From contig NZ_CP022999.1 in assembly GCF_002277895.1 (NCBI RefSeq), positions 682,001-746,000 on the forward strand: a stretch of 64,000 bases of DNA, given 5' to 3'. A model generated the notes under the pieces. It made no database searches. It was not told where the DNA came from and worked only from the letters and a program-made list of their open reading frames with translations. Position numbers and translations under genes: made by a program. Shown here piece after piece: positions 25,963-35,571 of this stretch; position 1 is the stretch's first letter, and each line of letters opens with the position of its first letter. Origin of the DNA: Rhizobium sp. 11515TR (GTDB taxonomy: Bacteria > Pseudomonadota > Alphaproteobacteria > Rhizobiales > Rhizobiaceae).

Positions 25963-26913
25963 ATGCGCCACATCGAAATTCTTGCCTTCGACAACGCCCA
26001 ACTGCTCGACATCACCGGTCCGCTGCAGGTTTTCACCAGCGCCAACGAGGCGGCGCATGAGCTCGATCGGCCGAAACCCTACGAAGCCATCGTTGTCGCG
26101 GAAAACCCGCAGACCCGAACGAGCTCGGGTCTAGCGCTTATGACTACCTCGCTTTCCGATATCGATAGTCCGCTCGACACTTTGATCATCGCCGGCGGCC
26201 GGGGCGTCAATAAAGCCTGCGAGAACCCCGGCCTGATCGAATGGGTGCGCGGGCGCGCCGCGAGTGCTCGACGGGTAGCCTCTGTCTGCAGCGGCGCCTT
26301 TCTGCTTGCGGAAGCCGGTCTCCTGGATGGGCGACGGGCAGCGACGCATTGGAACCGGTGCGAAGAATTTGCCAAGCGCTTTCCGCAAGTGAAGCTTGAG
26401 CCCGATCCGATCTTCGTTCAGGACGGGCAGATCTGGAGTTCCGCGGGCGTGACTGCCGGGATCGATCTCTCGCTTGCATTGGTCGAGGAAGATCTCGGCC
26501 GCCCGCTGGCGCTTTCCGTAGCTCGCGCGCTCGTCGTCTTCCTCAAGCGTCCCGGCGGTCAGGCGCAGTTCAGTTCGGCACTGAGACTGCAGGAGGGCGG
26601 CGAACGCTTCGACCGTCTGCATGGCTGGATCATGGACAATCTACGCGCCGATCTTTCCCTGCCGGCGCTTGCCGAGCAGGTCAATATGAGCGCGCGCAGC
26701 TTTTCCCGCCATTATCTGAAAGCGACCGGGCGGACGCCCGCGAGAGCTGTGGAGGAAATCCGCATCGAGGCCGCCCGCCGCCTTCTGGAGCAAGGCCTGA
26801 GCGTGCATCAGGCGCGCATGCGCTGCGGCTTCACATCGGAAGAAACCATGCGACGCAATTTCATGCGGAAATTCGGGACGACACCGCAGGCATTTCGCGA
26901 TCATTTTGCTTGA
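25963..26913 (+). CDS. GlxA/FtrA-type AraC regulator with DJ-1-like domain
   Basis: This 316-residue regulator has an N-terminal DJ-1/PfpI-like domain (RHIEILAFDNAQLLDITGPL, VASVCSGAFLLAEAGLLDG, AGVTAGIDLSLALVEEDLGR). A C-terminal AraC domain follows (LPALAEQVNMSARSFSRHYL, then SVHQARMRCGFTSEETMRRN and FGTTPQAFRDHF). The Cys of the DJ-1 fold is retained in VCSGAF; in regulators it is usually a ligand- or redox-sensing remnant. The ATG at 25963 is chosen because the conserved domain begins at once. It diverges from the DJ-1 enzyme at 25188-25877 and probably regulates it and itself. Confidence 0.92.
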   Translation: MRHIEILAFDNAQLLDITGPLQVFTSANEAAHELDRPKPYEAIVVAENPQTRTSSGLALMTTSLSDIDSPLDTLIIAGGRGVNKACENPGLIEWVRGRAASARRVASVCSGAFLLAEAGLLDGRRAATHWNRCEEFAKRFPQVKLEPDPIFVQDGQIWSSAGVTAGIDLSLALVEEDLGRPLALSVARALVVFLKRPGGQAQFSSALRLQEGGERFDRLHGWIMDNLRADLSLPALAEQVNMSARSFSRHYLKATGRTPARAVEEIRIEAARRLLEQGLSVHQARMRCGFTSEETMRRNFMRKFGTTPQAFRDHFA

Positions 26914-27054
26914 AGCTTACCTGCGGCGCCAGATATTTGCGCGCACAACAAGCGACGTGACCTTACTGCATAAATATGGCCGCTTCGCTCTTTCCGAGAC
27001 GCTCGGAGTCGTCATAGGCTGCCGTCACCGGATTCCATATAAGGCTTCAGCAAG

Positions 27055-27966
27055 ATGGCGACCCATCGTTTCATTCCCGACACCTATTACAATGTCATCG
27101 GCTCGCTGCCGCCAGCCTTACATATCGCCGATGGCGATATTGTCGTCACCGAAACGCTTGATGCGGCCGGCTACGACAAGCATGACATCAACCGCATCTC
27201 GGGGCCGAACCCGATGAACGGCCCGATCTTCGTCGACGGCGCGGAACCGGGCGACAGCCTCAAGGTCGAGATTCTCGCCATGGTGCCGACGCGCGACACG
27301 GGTTTTACCCGCAGTGTGGTAGCAAGCAACGTCGTCGACGCGCATGACGTACGCGACTTGCCGGCGAGCAAGAAGGTATACTGGCGGATCGATCGAGAGG
27401 CCCTGACGGCGCGGCTTGCCGAACCCGTTGCGGGCCTGGAAGCGCTTGTTCTGCCGCTGTCGCCGATGATCGGCTGCTTCGGGGTCGCACCATCTCTCGG
27501 CCAGGCCATATCGACCGCCACCAGCGGCGAATTCGGCGGCAACATGGATTATCGTCTGCTCGGGCCAGGGACGACCATCTGGTTTCCGGTCTCGACGCCT
27601 GGCGCTCTCTTTTTCCTGGGCGACTGCCATGCCGTCCAGGGCGATGGAGAGATCGTCGGTACGGGTATCGAGACCACTTTCGAAGTGACGGTGCGCCTCA
27701 GCGTCGAAAAGAAAAGGACGATCATCTGGCCGCGCGGAGAGACGGCGGAGGATATTTTCACCATTGGCAATGCCCGGCCGCTCGATCAGGCCCTGCAGCA
27801 TGCCACCAGCGAAATGCTGCGCTGGCTCGGCTCCGATTACGGTCTCGACAAGACCGCAGCCAGCCACCTGCTCGGTCAGGTCGTGCGCTACGATGTCGGC
27901 AACGTCTTCGACCCTGCTTATACGATGGCCTGCCGTGTCTCGAAGTCCTGGCTGAAACGCCGATAA
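27055..27966 (+). CDS. Acetamidase/formamidase family protein
   Basis: This 303-residue cytosolic amidohydrolase resembles FmdA/AmdA. Its features are GPNPMNGPIFVDGAEPGDSL, LPLSPMIGCFGVAPS, the Gly-rich GEFGGNMDYRLLGPGTTIWF and the metal-site segment LFFLGDCHAVQGDGEIVGTG. Family enzymes hydrolyse formamide or short amides to ammonia and an acid. The nearby DJ-1-type enzyme is similar to isocyanide hydratase, whose product is an N-formamide. The two could form a pathway, although the genes are 1.2 kb apart on opposite strands and this is inference. Confidence 0.88.
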   Translation: MATHRFIPDTYYNVIGSLPPALHIADGDIVVTETLDAAGYDKHDINRISGPNPMNGPIFVDGAEPGDSLKVEILAMVPTRDTGFTRSVVASNVVDAHDVRDLPASKKVYWRIDREALTARLAEPVAGLEALVLPLSPMIGCFGVAPSLGQAISTATSGEFGGNMDYRLLGPGTTIWFPVSTPGALFFLGDCHAVQGDGEIVGTGIETTFEVTVRLSVEKKRTIIWPRGETAEDIFTIGNARPLDQALQHATSEMLRWLGSDYGLDKTAASHLLGQVVRYDVGNVFDPAYTMACRVSKSWLKRR

Positions 27967-27981
27967 AATGTCAGCCTGATA

Positions 27982-29724
27982 TTAGCCCGCATCTTGGGAA
28001 AGGTCGCGCCGCTGGCGCGACACGTTGCTTTCCTGCCGCTCCCGCGCCATGCGGCTGACGGCGGCACGCAGCTGTGGATGGCGCGACATGAACAGATTGA
28101 AGTCCCGGCGATCGAGTACGAAAAGCTGGCAGAAATCGACGGCGACGACATCGGCCGTGCGGCGCGCGCCCGTCAGCAGCGCCATTTCGCCAAAGAAGGC
28201 CCCGGCGCCGAGCCGGATCTCGTCATCCTCCAGCTGTACCTCGACCGCGCCCGAAGCGATGAAGAACATGCTGTCGCCGCGATCCCCAGTTCGGATCACC
28301 CGGTCACCCGGCGAGGCCGATCTCGGGCGGAAGAGCAGCAGAAGTTCCTCGTGCTCGTTATCATCAAGTTCGGCAAACATCGGGAAGGTTTCTATGAGCT
28401 GCTCGATCTCAAGATGATGCTGGCGATCCCGCTCCTCACGCTGCTTGTTGATGATGGTCAACTGGCGGCGAAGAGCCTCCTGCTTGGCCGTGCCATATTT
28501 GTTCGCCAGGAGAGGCCAGCGCGCAAAGGCCCAGTTTTCCAGCTTTTCCGTGGCGTAGAAAGCCAGCGGATTGAGCGTGATCGACAGGATCGCACCGGCA
28601 AGGATGAGATCCTGCCCTTCCCGCGTCAGCAGCCCGAGTGAAACCCCGAGCCCTGCCAGGATGAAAGAGAATTCGCCGATCTGCGCAAGACCAGCTGCAA
28701 CTGCAAAGCCGATGCTGGCGGGATAGCGCAGCAACAGAACGACGCCGAAGGCGATCAAGGCCTTGCCGAGCATGATCAGCGCAAGCACGCCGATGATCAT
28801 CAATGGTTCGCGGATCAGCACCGTCGGGTCGAAGAGCATGCCGACGGACACGAAAAACAGAACCGAAAAGGCATTCTGCAATGGCAGAGAGTCGGCCGCC
28901 GCCCTGTGGCTGAGGTGGGATTCACTCATCACGAGGCCGGCAAAGAAGGCGCCGAGCGCAAAGGACACACCGAAGATTTCTGCCGCACCGAAGGCGATAC
29001 CGAGCGCGATCGCCAGAACCGACAGCGTGAACAGTTCGCGCGAACCCGTGCGCGCAACCGAGGTCAGGAGCCATGGCACCACACGCGGGCCGATGAAGAC
29101 GGCGACAGCTGCAAAGGCTGCGACCTTGAGAAGGGTCATGCCGATCGTCAGCCAGATGGAACCGGAGGCAGCATGGCCGCCGGCATCCGCATGACCGCCC
29201 AAAACACCGGCAAAGGCCGGCAAGAGCACAAGCGCAAGGACCATGGCCAGATCCTCGACGATCAGCCAGCCTACGGCGACGCGGCCATTCGTCGAGCTCA
29301 CGAGATTGCGCTCCTCCAGCGCCTTCAACAGCACGACCGTACTGGCAACCGCAAGGCTGAGGCCGAAGACCACGCCGGCGCCGACGCTCCAGCCCCATAG
29401 CGACGTCAAGCCCACACCGAGCAGCGTCGCGATCGCAATCTGACCGATGGCGCCGGGAATGGCGACGCCGCGCACGGCCAACAGGTCGGCGGCCGAGAAA
29501 TGCAGGCCGACGCCGAACATCAGCAGGATGACGCCGATCTCGGCCAATTGCGATGCCAGCGAAACATCGGCGACGAAACCCGGAGTGGACGAGCCTATGA
29601 TGACGCCGGCCACCAGATAGCCGACCAGCGGCGGCAGATGCAGCCTGTCGGCCAGATAGCCGAAAATGGCTGCGAATACGAAGCCCGCGGCAATCAATGC
29701 GATCAATGCAACGTCGTGCGGCAC
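27982..29724 (-). CDS. CPA2 cation/proton antiporter with cyclic-nucleotide-binding domain
   Basis: This 580-residue membrane protein has about 12 hydrophobic segments in residues 1-385 of the KefB/YbaL type (LPPLVGYLVAGVIIGSSTPG, LLMFGVGLHFSAADLLAVRG, NAFSVLFFVSVGMLFDP). Instead of the usual RCK/TrkA-N domain there is a coiled linker (QREERDRQHHLEIEQLIETF) and a C-terminal cyclic-nucleotide-binding fold at about 450-560. That fold has the phosphate-binding cassette FFGEMALLTGARRTADVVA. Cation exchange gated by cAMP, cGMP or another ligand is inferred. It converges on the amidase gene with a 15-base gap. Confidence 0.9.
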   Translation of the reverse strand: MPHDVALIALIAAGFVFAAIFGYLADRLHLPPLVGYLVAGVIIGSSTPGFVADVSLASQLAEIGVILLMFGVGLHFSAADLLAVRGVAIPGAIGQIAIATLLGVGLTSLWGWSVGAGVVFGLSLAVASTVVLLKALEERNLVSSTNGRVAVGWLIVEDLAMVLALVLLPAFAGVLGGHADAGGHAASGSIWLTIGMTLLKVAAFAAVAVFIGPRVVPWLLTSVARTGSRELFTLSVLAIALGIAFGAAEIFGVSFALGAFFAGLVMSESHLSHRAAADSLPLQNAFSVLFFVSVGMLFDPTVLIREPLMIIGVLALIMLGKALIAFGVVLLLRYPASIGFAVAAGLAQIGEFSFILAGLGVSLGLLTREGQDLILAGAILSITLNPLAFYATEKLENWAFARWPLLANKYGTAKQEALRRQLTIINKQREERDRQHHLEIEQLIETFPMFAELDDNEHEELLLLFRPRSASPGDRVIRTGDRGDSMFFIASGAVEVQLEDDEIRLGAGAFFGEMALLTGARRTADVVAVDFCQLFVLDRRDFNLFMSRHPQLRAAVSRMARERQESNVSRQRRDLSQDAG

Positions 29725-29895
29725 GGCTGTCCTTCCCGTTTCACGGCGTTAAAGCCTGTTTCCCTCTGTGAAAGGCTACCTAGCATCGCTTTTGCCAGGC
29801 CGTCTACGGGAGATATGAAACCTTGGGAAAACATCGCCTTGCCGAAGCGCGAAACCGGCTGATGACTTGAGACAAGACGATGTGACAGCGAGCGC

Positions 29896-30942
29896 CTATT
29901 GCTTGAGGACAATCTGCAATTTGACGTCGGTCGGACGGGCTTCGACAGCGCGATCGAAAGCCTTGATGGAATCCTCGAAGTCGAATGTTTCGGAGATCAA
30001 GGGCTTCAGATCGACGCGACCGGAGGCGATCAGCGCGATCGAACGCTCATACTGATGCGCATAGCGGAAGACCGTCTCGATACGGATCTCCTTGGTCGAC
30101 GCCGTGGAAACATCGAAGCCGACCGGATTGACCGGCAAGCCGACGGCGACGATCACGCCGCCGGGACATGGCAGCGTCATGACCGTTTCCCACGCCTTCG
30201 GCGAGCCCGAGCATTCGAAGACAACATCCGCGCCCCAGCCATCGGTCAGGCGATCGACTTCCTCGACGAGGTTTTTCTCGCGAATATTGACCGGAATCAC
30301 GCCTTGATACTGTGCGGCGATATCGAGCTTCGGCTGGGCGAGATCTGCGACGATCGCTCGCGCGCAGCCGCCGGCAAGCGCTGCAACCGCCACCATGATA
30401 CCGATCGGGCCGGCACCAAGCACGACAGCGGTGTCGCCGGGCGTGATGCGCGCCTTGGTGGCTGCCTGCATGCCGACGGCGAAAGGCTCGACCATCGCCC
30501 CTTCCGCAAAGCTGACATTATCAGGCAGCTTGAAGGTGTAGTTGGCCGGATGCACGACGAAAGGCGTCAGCACGCCATGGATCGGGGGCGTCGCCCAGAA
30601 GGTGACCGCAGGATCGATATTGTACATGCCGAGACGGCTCGCTTTGGAATTGGCATCGGGAATGCCGGGCTCCATGCAGACCCGGTCACCGACTTTCAGA
30701 TGCGTCACACCAGCGCCGACTTCCACCACCGTTCCCGCCGCTTCGTGCCCGAGCACCATGGGCTCGTTGACGATGAAGGGGCCGATTTTTCCGTGCGTGT
30801 AATAGTGCACATCCGACCCGCAGACACCGACCGTATGGATCTTGATCTTCACCTGGCCCGGCCCGACCTCCTGGGGCAGATCGATATCACGGATCGCCAG
30901 TTCATGCTGACGCTCTAAAACCAGGGCACGCATCTTGCTCAT
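29896..30942 (-). CDS. Zinc-dependent polyol dehydrogenase (xylitol/sorbitol type)
   Basis: This 348-residue medium-chain dehydrogenase has the catalytic zinc ligands in VGVCGSDVHYY and LGHEAAGTVVEVG, and the dinucleotide-binding motif AVVLGAGPIGIMVAVAAL. The absence of the usual four-Cys structural zinc cluster in the lobe (only residues near GDRVCMEPGIPD) and the pattern FWATPPIHGVLTPFVVHP match xylitol/iditol 2-dehydrogenases. The substrate is probably a polyol such as xylitol or sorbitol, oxidised to a ketose. No polyol transporter lies next to it. The promoter lies in the 256 bases upstream. Confidence 0.88.
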   Translation of the reverse strand: MSKMRALVLERQHELAIRDIDLPQEVGPGQVKIKIHTVGVCGSDVHYYTHGKIGPFIVNEPMVLGHEAAGTVVEVGAGVTHLKVGDRVCMEPGIPDANSKASRLGMYNIDPAVTFWATPPIHGVLTPFVVHPANYTFKLPDNVSFAEGAMVEPFAVGMQAATKARITPGDTAVVLGAGPIGIMVAVAALAGGCARAIVADLAQPKLDIAAQYQGVIPVNIREKNLVEEVDRLTDGWGADVVFECSGSPKAWETVMTLPCPGGVIVAVGLPVNPVGFDVSTASTKEIRIETVFRYAHQYERSIALIASGRVDLKPLISETFDFEDSIKAFDRAVEARPTDVKLQIVLKQ

Positions 30943-31198
30943 TGCCTTTTCCTCTTTCCAAAGCAGCCGGCGTCCCGCTGACGCGGAGACGAAATCCTTT
31001 CCCTTATATCGTGTGAGCCGGCATCATAAAACGCTCTTTAGGCTCTTACAGATGAAGTTCGACGGCTCTCTTCGGCCATCGAAGTATGCTTCGCCTTCCA
31101 AATATTAGATAACGCTTATTATTTAGCTCGCTATTGCCGATATTGACTGGCGTTCCATTTCTTGTCTTTCTAATCACTAATGAGAAGGAGGGCTCATT

Positions 31199-31339
31199 AT
31201 GACAGTATATGATTGGACCGGTCAGCGCGCCCGCCGGAGGAGGATGATGCGCGCTGCAAGCGTCGCAATAGTTCTGATCATCCTGATGGCGATTCCAGCG
31301 ATATTGCTGCATTACAATCTCGTCCAACTCTCATACTAA
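31199..31339 (+). CDS. Small single-pass membrane protein (46 residues)
   Basis: The ATG at 31199 has GGAGGG 6 bases upstream and opens a 46-residue frame ending in TAA at 31337-31339. The product has an Arg-rich N-terminus (TGQRARRRRMM) followed by one hydrophobic helix (ASVAIVLIILMAIPAILL) and a short polar tail. The positive-inside rule predicts a cytosolic N-terminus. It resembles no named family that I recognise. The strong ribosome site and clean helix support it being real. It converges with the DHA2 exporter at 31361-32824, 21 bases away. Confidence 0.65.
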   Translation: MTVYDWTGQRARRRRMMRAASVAIVLIILMAIPAILLHYNLVQLSY

Positions 31340-31360
31340 CCGCTTCGAAAGAAGACATCG

Positions 31361-32824
31361 CTACGCCGCTTTCGACACGCCCTTCTTTGGCTTACGCGAG
31401 ACGTTTTCGCCCGCCTTGCGGTCAAGCGGCAAGCAATCCAGCACGGCGAGTAGCGCGATGATGCCGAGCAGCACAAAGGCCAGGCGGAACTCGATGGCGA
31501 CGGTGCTCTCCACTCCGAGCGGTGCGCTGATCGCCTGACCAATGCGAATGCCGATCGCGCCAACGGCGATGCCCATGCCCATCGTCAGCTGAAAGACTGT
31601 GCTGAACAGCGTATTGGCACCCGTCATCTGCCCCGGTGGGATATCGGCAAACGCGATCGTGTTGAGTGCGGTAAAATGCATCGACCGGCACATGCCGCCG
31701 ATGAACAGCACCGGCACGACGAACCAGAGCGGCGTATCGGGCGAAAACAGCGCACAGGCGGCAATGAAGATGGCATTCAACAGGCCGTTGACGATTAGCA
31801 CCGGCTTGAAGCCGAAGCGGCGCAGAATGGGCGTCGTTGCCGGCTTCATCGCCAGATTGCCGGCAAAGACGGCAAGCGTCAGCATGCCGGCATGGAAGGC
31901 GCTGAGCCCGAATCCGACCTGAAACATCAACGGCAGCAGGAAGGGCACGGCGCCGATGGCAGTGCGAAACAGCGATCCGCCGGAGATGGTTATAGCGAAC
32001 GTCGGCAGCTTCAGCCCGGAGAGATCGATGAGCGGATGCTCAGTGCGGAGAAAATGAAAGACGGCGACCGCAAGCAGGACAAAGCCGACGATCACGTAGG
32101 TCCAGGCTTCCAGCCAGACGGGATCAGGGCGCCCGATCAGCTCCAGCCCATACATGAGGCCGGCAAGTCCGATACCGCTCACGACGAAGCCGATCCAATC
32201 GAATGGCGGGCGTGCTGCGCTTTTCGTCTCCGGAATGAGCATGAGTGAGAAGATAAAGGCCAATATGCCGAGCGGCAGGTTGAGGAAGAAGATCCAGCGC
32301 CAGCTTGCATGGTCGGTGATGAAGCCGCCGAGCGGTGGGCCCAGGATCGGCGCCACCAACGCCGGCCAGGTGATCGTCGCAATAGCCGATATCAGCTTGT
32401 CCTTCGGCGTATTGTTCAAGACCACAAGCCGGCCCACCGGCACCATCATGGCCCCGCCGATACCTTGCAGAATGCGCATGGCAACGAAGGAGCCGACGCC
32501 ATTGGCAAAGCCGCAGAGAACCGAGGCGAGTGTGAAAATGACGACGGCTGTCGTGAAGACCAGACGCGCACCGAAGCGATCGCTGATCCAGCCGCTAATC
32601 GGAATGAAGACGCCGAGGGTCAGAAGATAGGCACTCATGCCGATATTGAGGTCGACCGGGCGAGCACCGAACGAAACGGCCATCTGCGGCAATGCGGTCG
32701 CGATGACCGTACCGTCGAGATTTTCCATGAAGAAGGCGCCGGCCACGAGCAATGCAATCAACAGCGAGCACGAGCCCGCTTCCTGCGCATCCTCCCTTTG
32801 CCCAGGCGTGGACATGTCATTCAT
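31361..32824 (-). CDS. MFS drug exporter, DHA2 family
   Basis: This 487-residue membrane protein is of the EmrB/QacA (DHA2) type with many hydrophobic segments. It carries NLDGTVIATALPQMAVSFG in helix 1, the loop motif ISGWISDRFGARLVF, and helix-5 motif C-like residues LVAPILGPPLGGFITDHASW. These pumps exchange protons for drugs or other hydrophobic compounds. The start may be 32824 (MNDM) or the ATG at 32815. No partner membrane-fusion protein gene is adjacent, so it probably works alone across the inner membrane. Confidence 0.9.
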   Translation of the reverse strand: MNDMSTPGQREDAQEAGSCSLLIALLVAGAFFMENLDGTVIATALPQMAVSFGARPVDLNIGMSAYLLTLGVFIPISGWISDRFGARLVFTTAVVIFTLASVLCGFANGVGSFVAMRILQGIGGAMMVPVGRLVVLNNTPKDKLISAIATITWPALVAPILGPPLGGFITDHASWRWIFFLNLPLGILAFIFSLMLIPETKSAARPPFDWIGFVVSGIGLAGLMYGLELIGRPDPVWLEAWTYVIVGFVLLAVAVFHFLRTEHPLIDLSGLKLPTFAITISGGSLFRTAIGAVPFLLPLMFQVGFGLSAFHAGMLTLAVFAGNLAMKPATTPILRRFGFKPVLIVNGLLNAIFIAACALFSPDTPLWFVVPVLFIGGMCRSMHFTALNTIAFADIPPGQMTGANTLFSTVFQLTMGMGIAVGAIGIRIGQAISAPLGVESTVAIEFRLAFVLLGIIALLAVLDCLPLDRKAGENVSRKPKKGVSKAA

Positions 32825-33239
32825 GGATCAGCAACTCCGAATCCGCCTCGCATCCCGCCTGCATTTAACCGGTTCGGTAACGTTTACGATAGTCGAAATC
32901 GTCCCATCAATCGATTAAGCGATCACGTTTCGCTCAGCGGATGGTGCGCAATTTGATCTCCGCGCCGATACCGCTGCCGATCCCAATAGGCCCGTAGCGA
33001 AACGCATCAGCATGTTCAAATTGGTAAACAGATCGATCAACTCGGTGCCAGTAGGCATGCATACGTAAGACATGCTAGGGTTTTCACTGGAAAATGCCGC
33101 GGGAAGAACAATGGGATCGATACAACATCAATATGGAACAGCCTCAAACTGGCCGAGATACCAGCAAAAAGCCTCACAAATCGACGTAGGCTGACGATTG
33201 TTCGAACGGCGCATCAATAAGGAACGAGAGTCCCGCATA
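32825..33239. other. Divergent intergenic region, exporter / GntR
   Basis: This 415-base interval contains the divergent promoters. I see no coding sequence. An imperfect inverted pair GCATG ... CATGC lies around 33055-33075, too weak to call an operator. Confidence 0.5.
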
Positions 33240-34034
33240 ATGAAACATGGCCAGGACGCAATGACCTCCAGGGCTACCCCGGAGTCGAAACTGATCGTAA
33301 CGCAGTCGCCCTTCGATGCCTTTGTGCGAAAATACGGTACGATCCCGCGACGCGGCGTCTTCGGCTATTTCGTCCATGAGCTCGGCCGCCGCATCGTCGG
33401 CGGAGACTATCCAGTCAGCGCAACACTCCCGAACGAGCCTGATTTGGTCGAACAATTCGGCATCAGCCGCACGGTCATCCGCGAAGCGATGAAGTGCCTG
33501 GCCGGCAAGGGATTGGTCGAGATCAAGACCCGCGTCGGCACGCGCGTCAAGGAACGCTCCAACTGGCATCATCTCGATACGGATGTCATGGTCTGGTACT
33601 ACGAGACCGGCCCATCGGTCGAAATCATGCGATCGATCAAGGACCTGCGATTGGCACTCGAGCCGGAGGCGACGGCGCGCGCGGCCCTGCGCCGCACCGA
33701 GAGCGACATTGCCGCGATCAGCTCCGCCTACGAGGAGATGGCGTCTACCATCGGAGACGTCAACAGCAATGCCGATGCCGATCTGCGCTTTCATACGGCG
33801 ATCTTCGCCGCCACACACAATATGATCTATTCGCAGCTGATCGATCTGATCGCCGTCGGGATCTACGCCAATCGCACGCTTTCCGGCCATGAGGACATAG
33901 CCGAAGGGCAAAAGCGCGCCCTGCCCCTCCACAAGGCCATCCTAGACGCCATCGTCACGCAGGACACGGACGCCGCAATCAAGGCATCGCGAAACCTGCT
34001 GGACGCCTGGCTCGCGCGCGACTACGGCTTCTGA
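33240..34034 (+). CDS. GntR regulator, FadR subfamily
   Basis: This 264-residue regulator has an N-terminal winged helix (LGRRIVGGDYPVSATLPNEP, DLVEQFGISRTVIREAMKCL, GLVEIKTRVGTRV) and a C-terminal all-helical FCD ligand-binding domain. The FCD metal-type residues lie in DLRFHTAIFAATHN and LPLHKAIL. Its style resembles sugar-acid repressors such as DgoR. ATG at 33240 is preferred; a TTG at 33198 and an ATG at 33261 are alternatives. It converges with the next exporter (34072-35571) and has no obvious metabolic partner nearby. Confidence 0.88.
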   Translation: MKHGQDAMTSRATPESKLIVTQSPFDAFVRKYGTIPRRGVFGYFVHELGRRIVGGDYPVSATLPNEPDLVEQFGISRTVIREAMKCLAGKGLVEIKTRVGTRVKERSNWHHLDTDVMVWYYETGPSVEIMRSIKDLRLALEPEATARAALRRTESDIAAISSAYEEMASTIGDVNSNADADLRFHTAIFAATHNMIYSQLIDLIAVGIYANRTLSGHEDIAEGQKRALPLHKAILDAIVTQDTDAAIKASRNLLDAWLARDYGF

Positions 34035-34071
34035 CAGATCAAGCTCCGCCGCCGAGCGCCCTGCCCTTGCG

Positions 34072-35571
34072 CTAATGGGTCATGGCTTCCTGCGCATCCG
34101 CCTTGGGCGCCGACGACCCGCGACCGGCATCTCGCGTAACCGGGATCAGCCAGATGGTCACACAGGTCGTCAGAGCGACGATGACGACACCCCAGAAACT
34201 CCAGTGCAGGGCCGCATCGAAAACGCTTCTGATCGCGGGATCGGTGACGAGATCGGCAAGGCCGGCCGGCTGGTTGAGGATATCGTGCAGCCTGTTGGCC
34301 AGCTCGCCGCTGCCGTAATGCGCGATGCCGACATTCATGATCGCACCGAGCGCGGTTGCGCCAAGCGTGTTGCCGAGGCTGCGCGAGAAGATGATCGATG
34401 CGGTGGCGCTGCCGCGCATCGACCACTCCACACTTTCCTGCACCAGCACGACGCTCGTAAGGCTGATGAGACCCATGCCGAAGCCCATCAGGAACGAGCC
34501 GATGCCGGCGATCACCGGGCTGCTCTCCGGCGTCAGGAACAGCAGGAAAAGCGAGCCGAAGGGAAACATGAGACTGCCGGCGCGCAGGGTGTTGCGGATG
34601 CCGAAGGTGCGGAAGAACCGGCTCGCCAGCATCACGGCCAGCGGCCAGCCGACAATCAGCATCGTCAGCGTAAAGCCTGCCTCCAGCGGCGAACGGCCAA
34701 GGACACCCTGAACATAGATCGGCAGAACGGTCGTCAGGCCGATCAACGCCATGCCGGCAAGCAGCGTCGCAGCATTGCTGGTCGCAATCAGCCGCTGGCT
34801 CCAGAGAGCGATCGAAATGATCGGCTCCGGCGCTCGCCGCTCCTGCCACAGGAACAGGATGCCGGTAACGATAAAGACGATCGCCAGGGGACAGAGAACG
34901 GCGAAGCCTGCATTGGTTTCCGTCAGGATGACGAGAAGCGACACGATCGATATCGAAAACAGGATCGTGCCGAGATAATCGATCTTCGCCTCGCGCGGCG
35001 TAACCGACTCGTGCAGGAAGAGGATGAACCCGGCGATGGCGAGCACGCCAAGCGGCAGGTTGATCCAGAAAATCCAGGCCCAGGAGAGATTGTCGACGAT
35101 GATGCCGCCGGCGAGCGGGCCGATGACGGCGGAGATCGCCCAGACGCTGGCAAGCGCGCCCTGCACCTTGGCGCGCTCCTCCAGCTTGTAGAGATCGCCG
35201 ACGACGGTCATCGTCACAGGCTGAATGGCACCCGCACCGAGGCCCTGCAGCAGCCTGAAGACGATAAGGGACGCCATCGACCAGGCGAAACCGGCGAGCG
35301 TCGAGCCTATGAGAAAGATGATGATGCCGCCGATCAGCATCGGCTTGCGGCCGAAAATATCGGAGAGCTTGCCATAGATGACGGTGGTGGTCGATTGCGC
35401 CAGCAGAAAGGCGGAAAAGACCCAGCTATAATAGGTGAAGCCGCCGAGCTGGCCGACGATGCGCGGCATGGCGGTCGCGACGATGGTCGCTTCGATGGCG
35501 ACCATGAAGGTCGCAAGCATGATCGAGACGATGACCAACGGGCGTCTCGAACGATCGACCGTGCTGGACAT
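34072..35571 (-). CDS. MFS multidrug exporter, DHA2 14-helix type
   Basis: This 499-residue membrane protein has FMVAIEATIVATAMPRIVGQ in the first helix, the motif-A loop IYGKLSDIFGRKPML, and motif-C residues VIGPLAGGIIVDNLSWAWIF. Hydrophobic segments are numerous enough for 14 helices. It is a proton-coupled exporter, with substrate unknown. The ATG at 35571 is used because AGGA precedes it and the longer form adds only a basic, unrelated N-terminus. It diverges from the ROK regulator at 35960, with a CGCGAA/TTCGCG inverted repeat in the shared region. Confidence 0.9.
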   Translation of the reverse strand: MSSTVDRSRRPLVIVSIMLATFMVAIEATIVATAMPRIVGQLGGFTYYSWVFSAFLLAQSTTTVIYGKLSDIFGRKPMLIGGIIIFLIGSTLAGFAWSMASLIVFRLLQGLGAGAIQPVTMTVVGDLYKLEERAKVQGALASVWAISAVIGPLAGGIIVDNLSWAWIFWINLPLGVLAIAGFILFLHESVTPREAKIDYLGTILFSISIVSLLVILTETNAGFAVLCPLAIVFIVTGILFLWQERRAPEPIISIALWSQRLIATSNAATLLAGMALIGLTTVLPIYVQGVLGRSPLEAGFTLTMLIVGWPLAVMLASRFFRTFGIRNTLRAGSLMFPFGSLFLLFLTPESSPVIAGIGSFLMGFGMGLISLTSVVLVQESVEWSMRGSATASIIFSRSLGNTLGATALGAIMNVGIAHYGSGELANRLHDILNQPAGLADLVTDPAIRSVFDAALHWSFWGVVIVALTTCVTIWLIPVTRDAGRGSSAPKADAQEAMTH

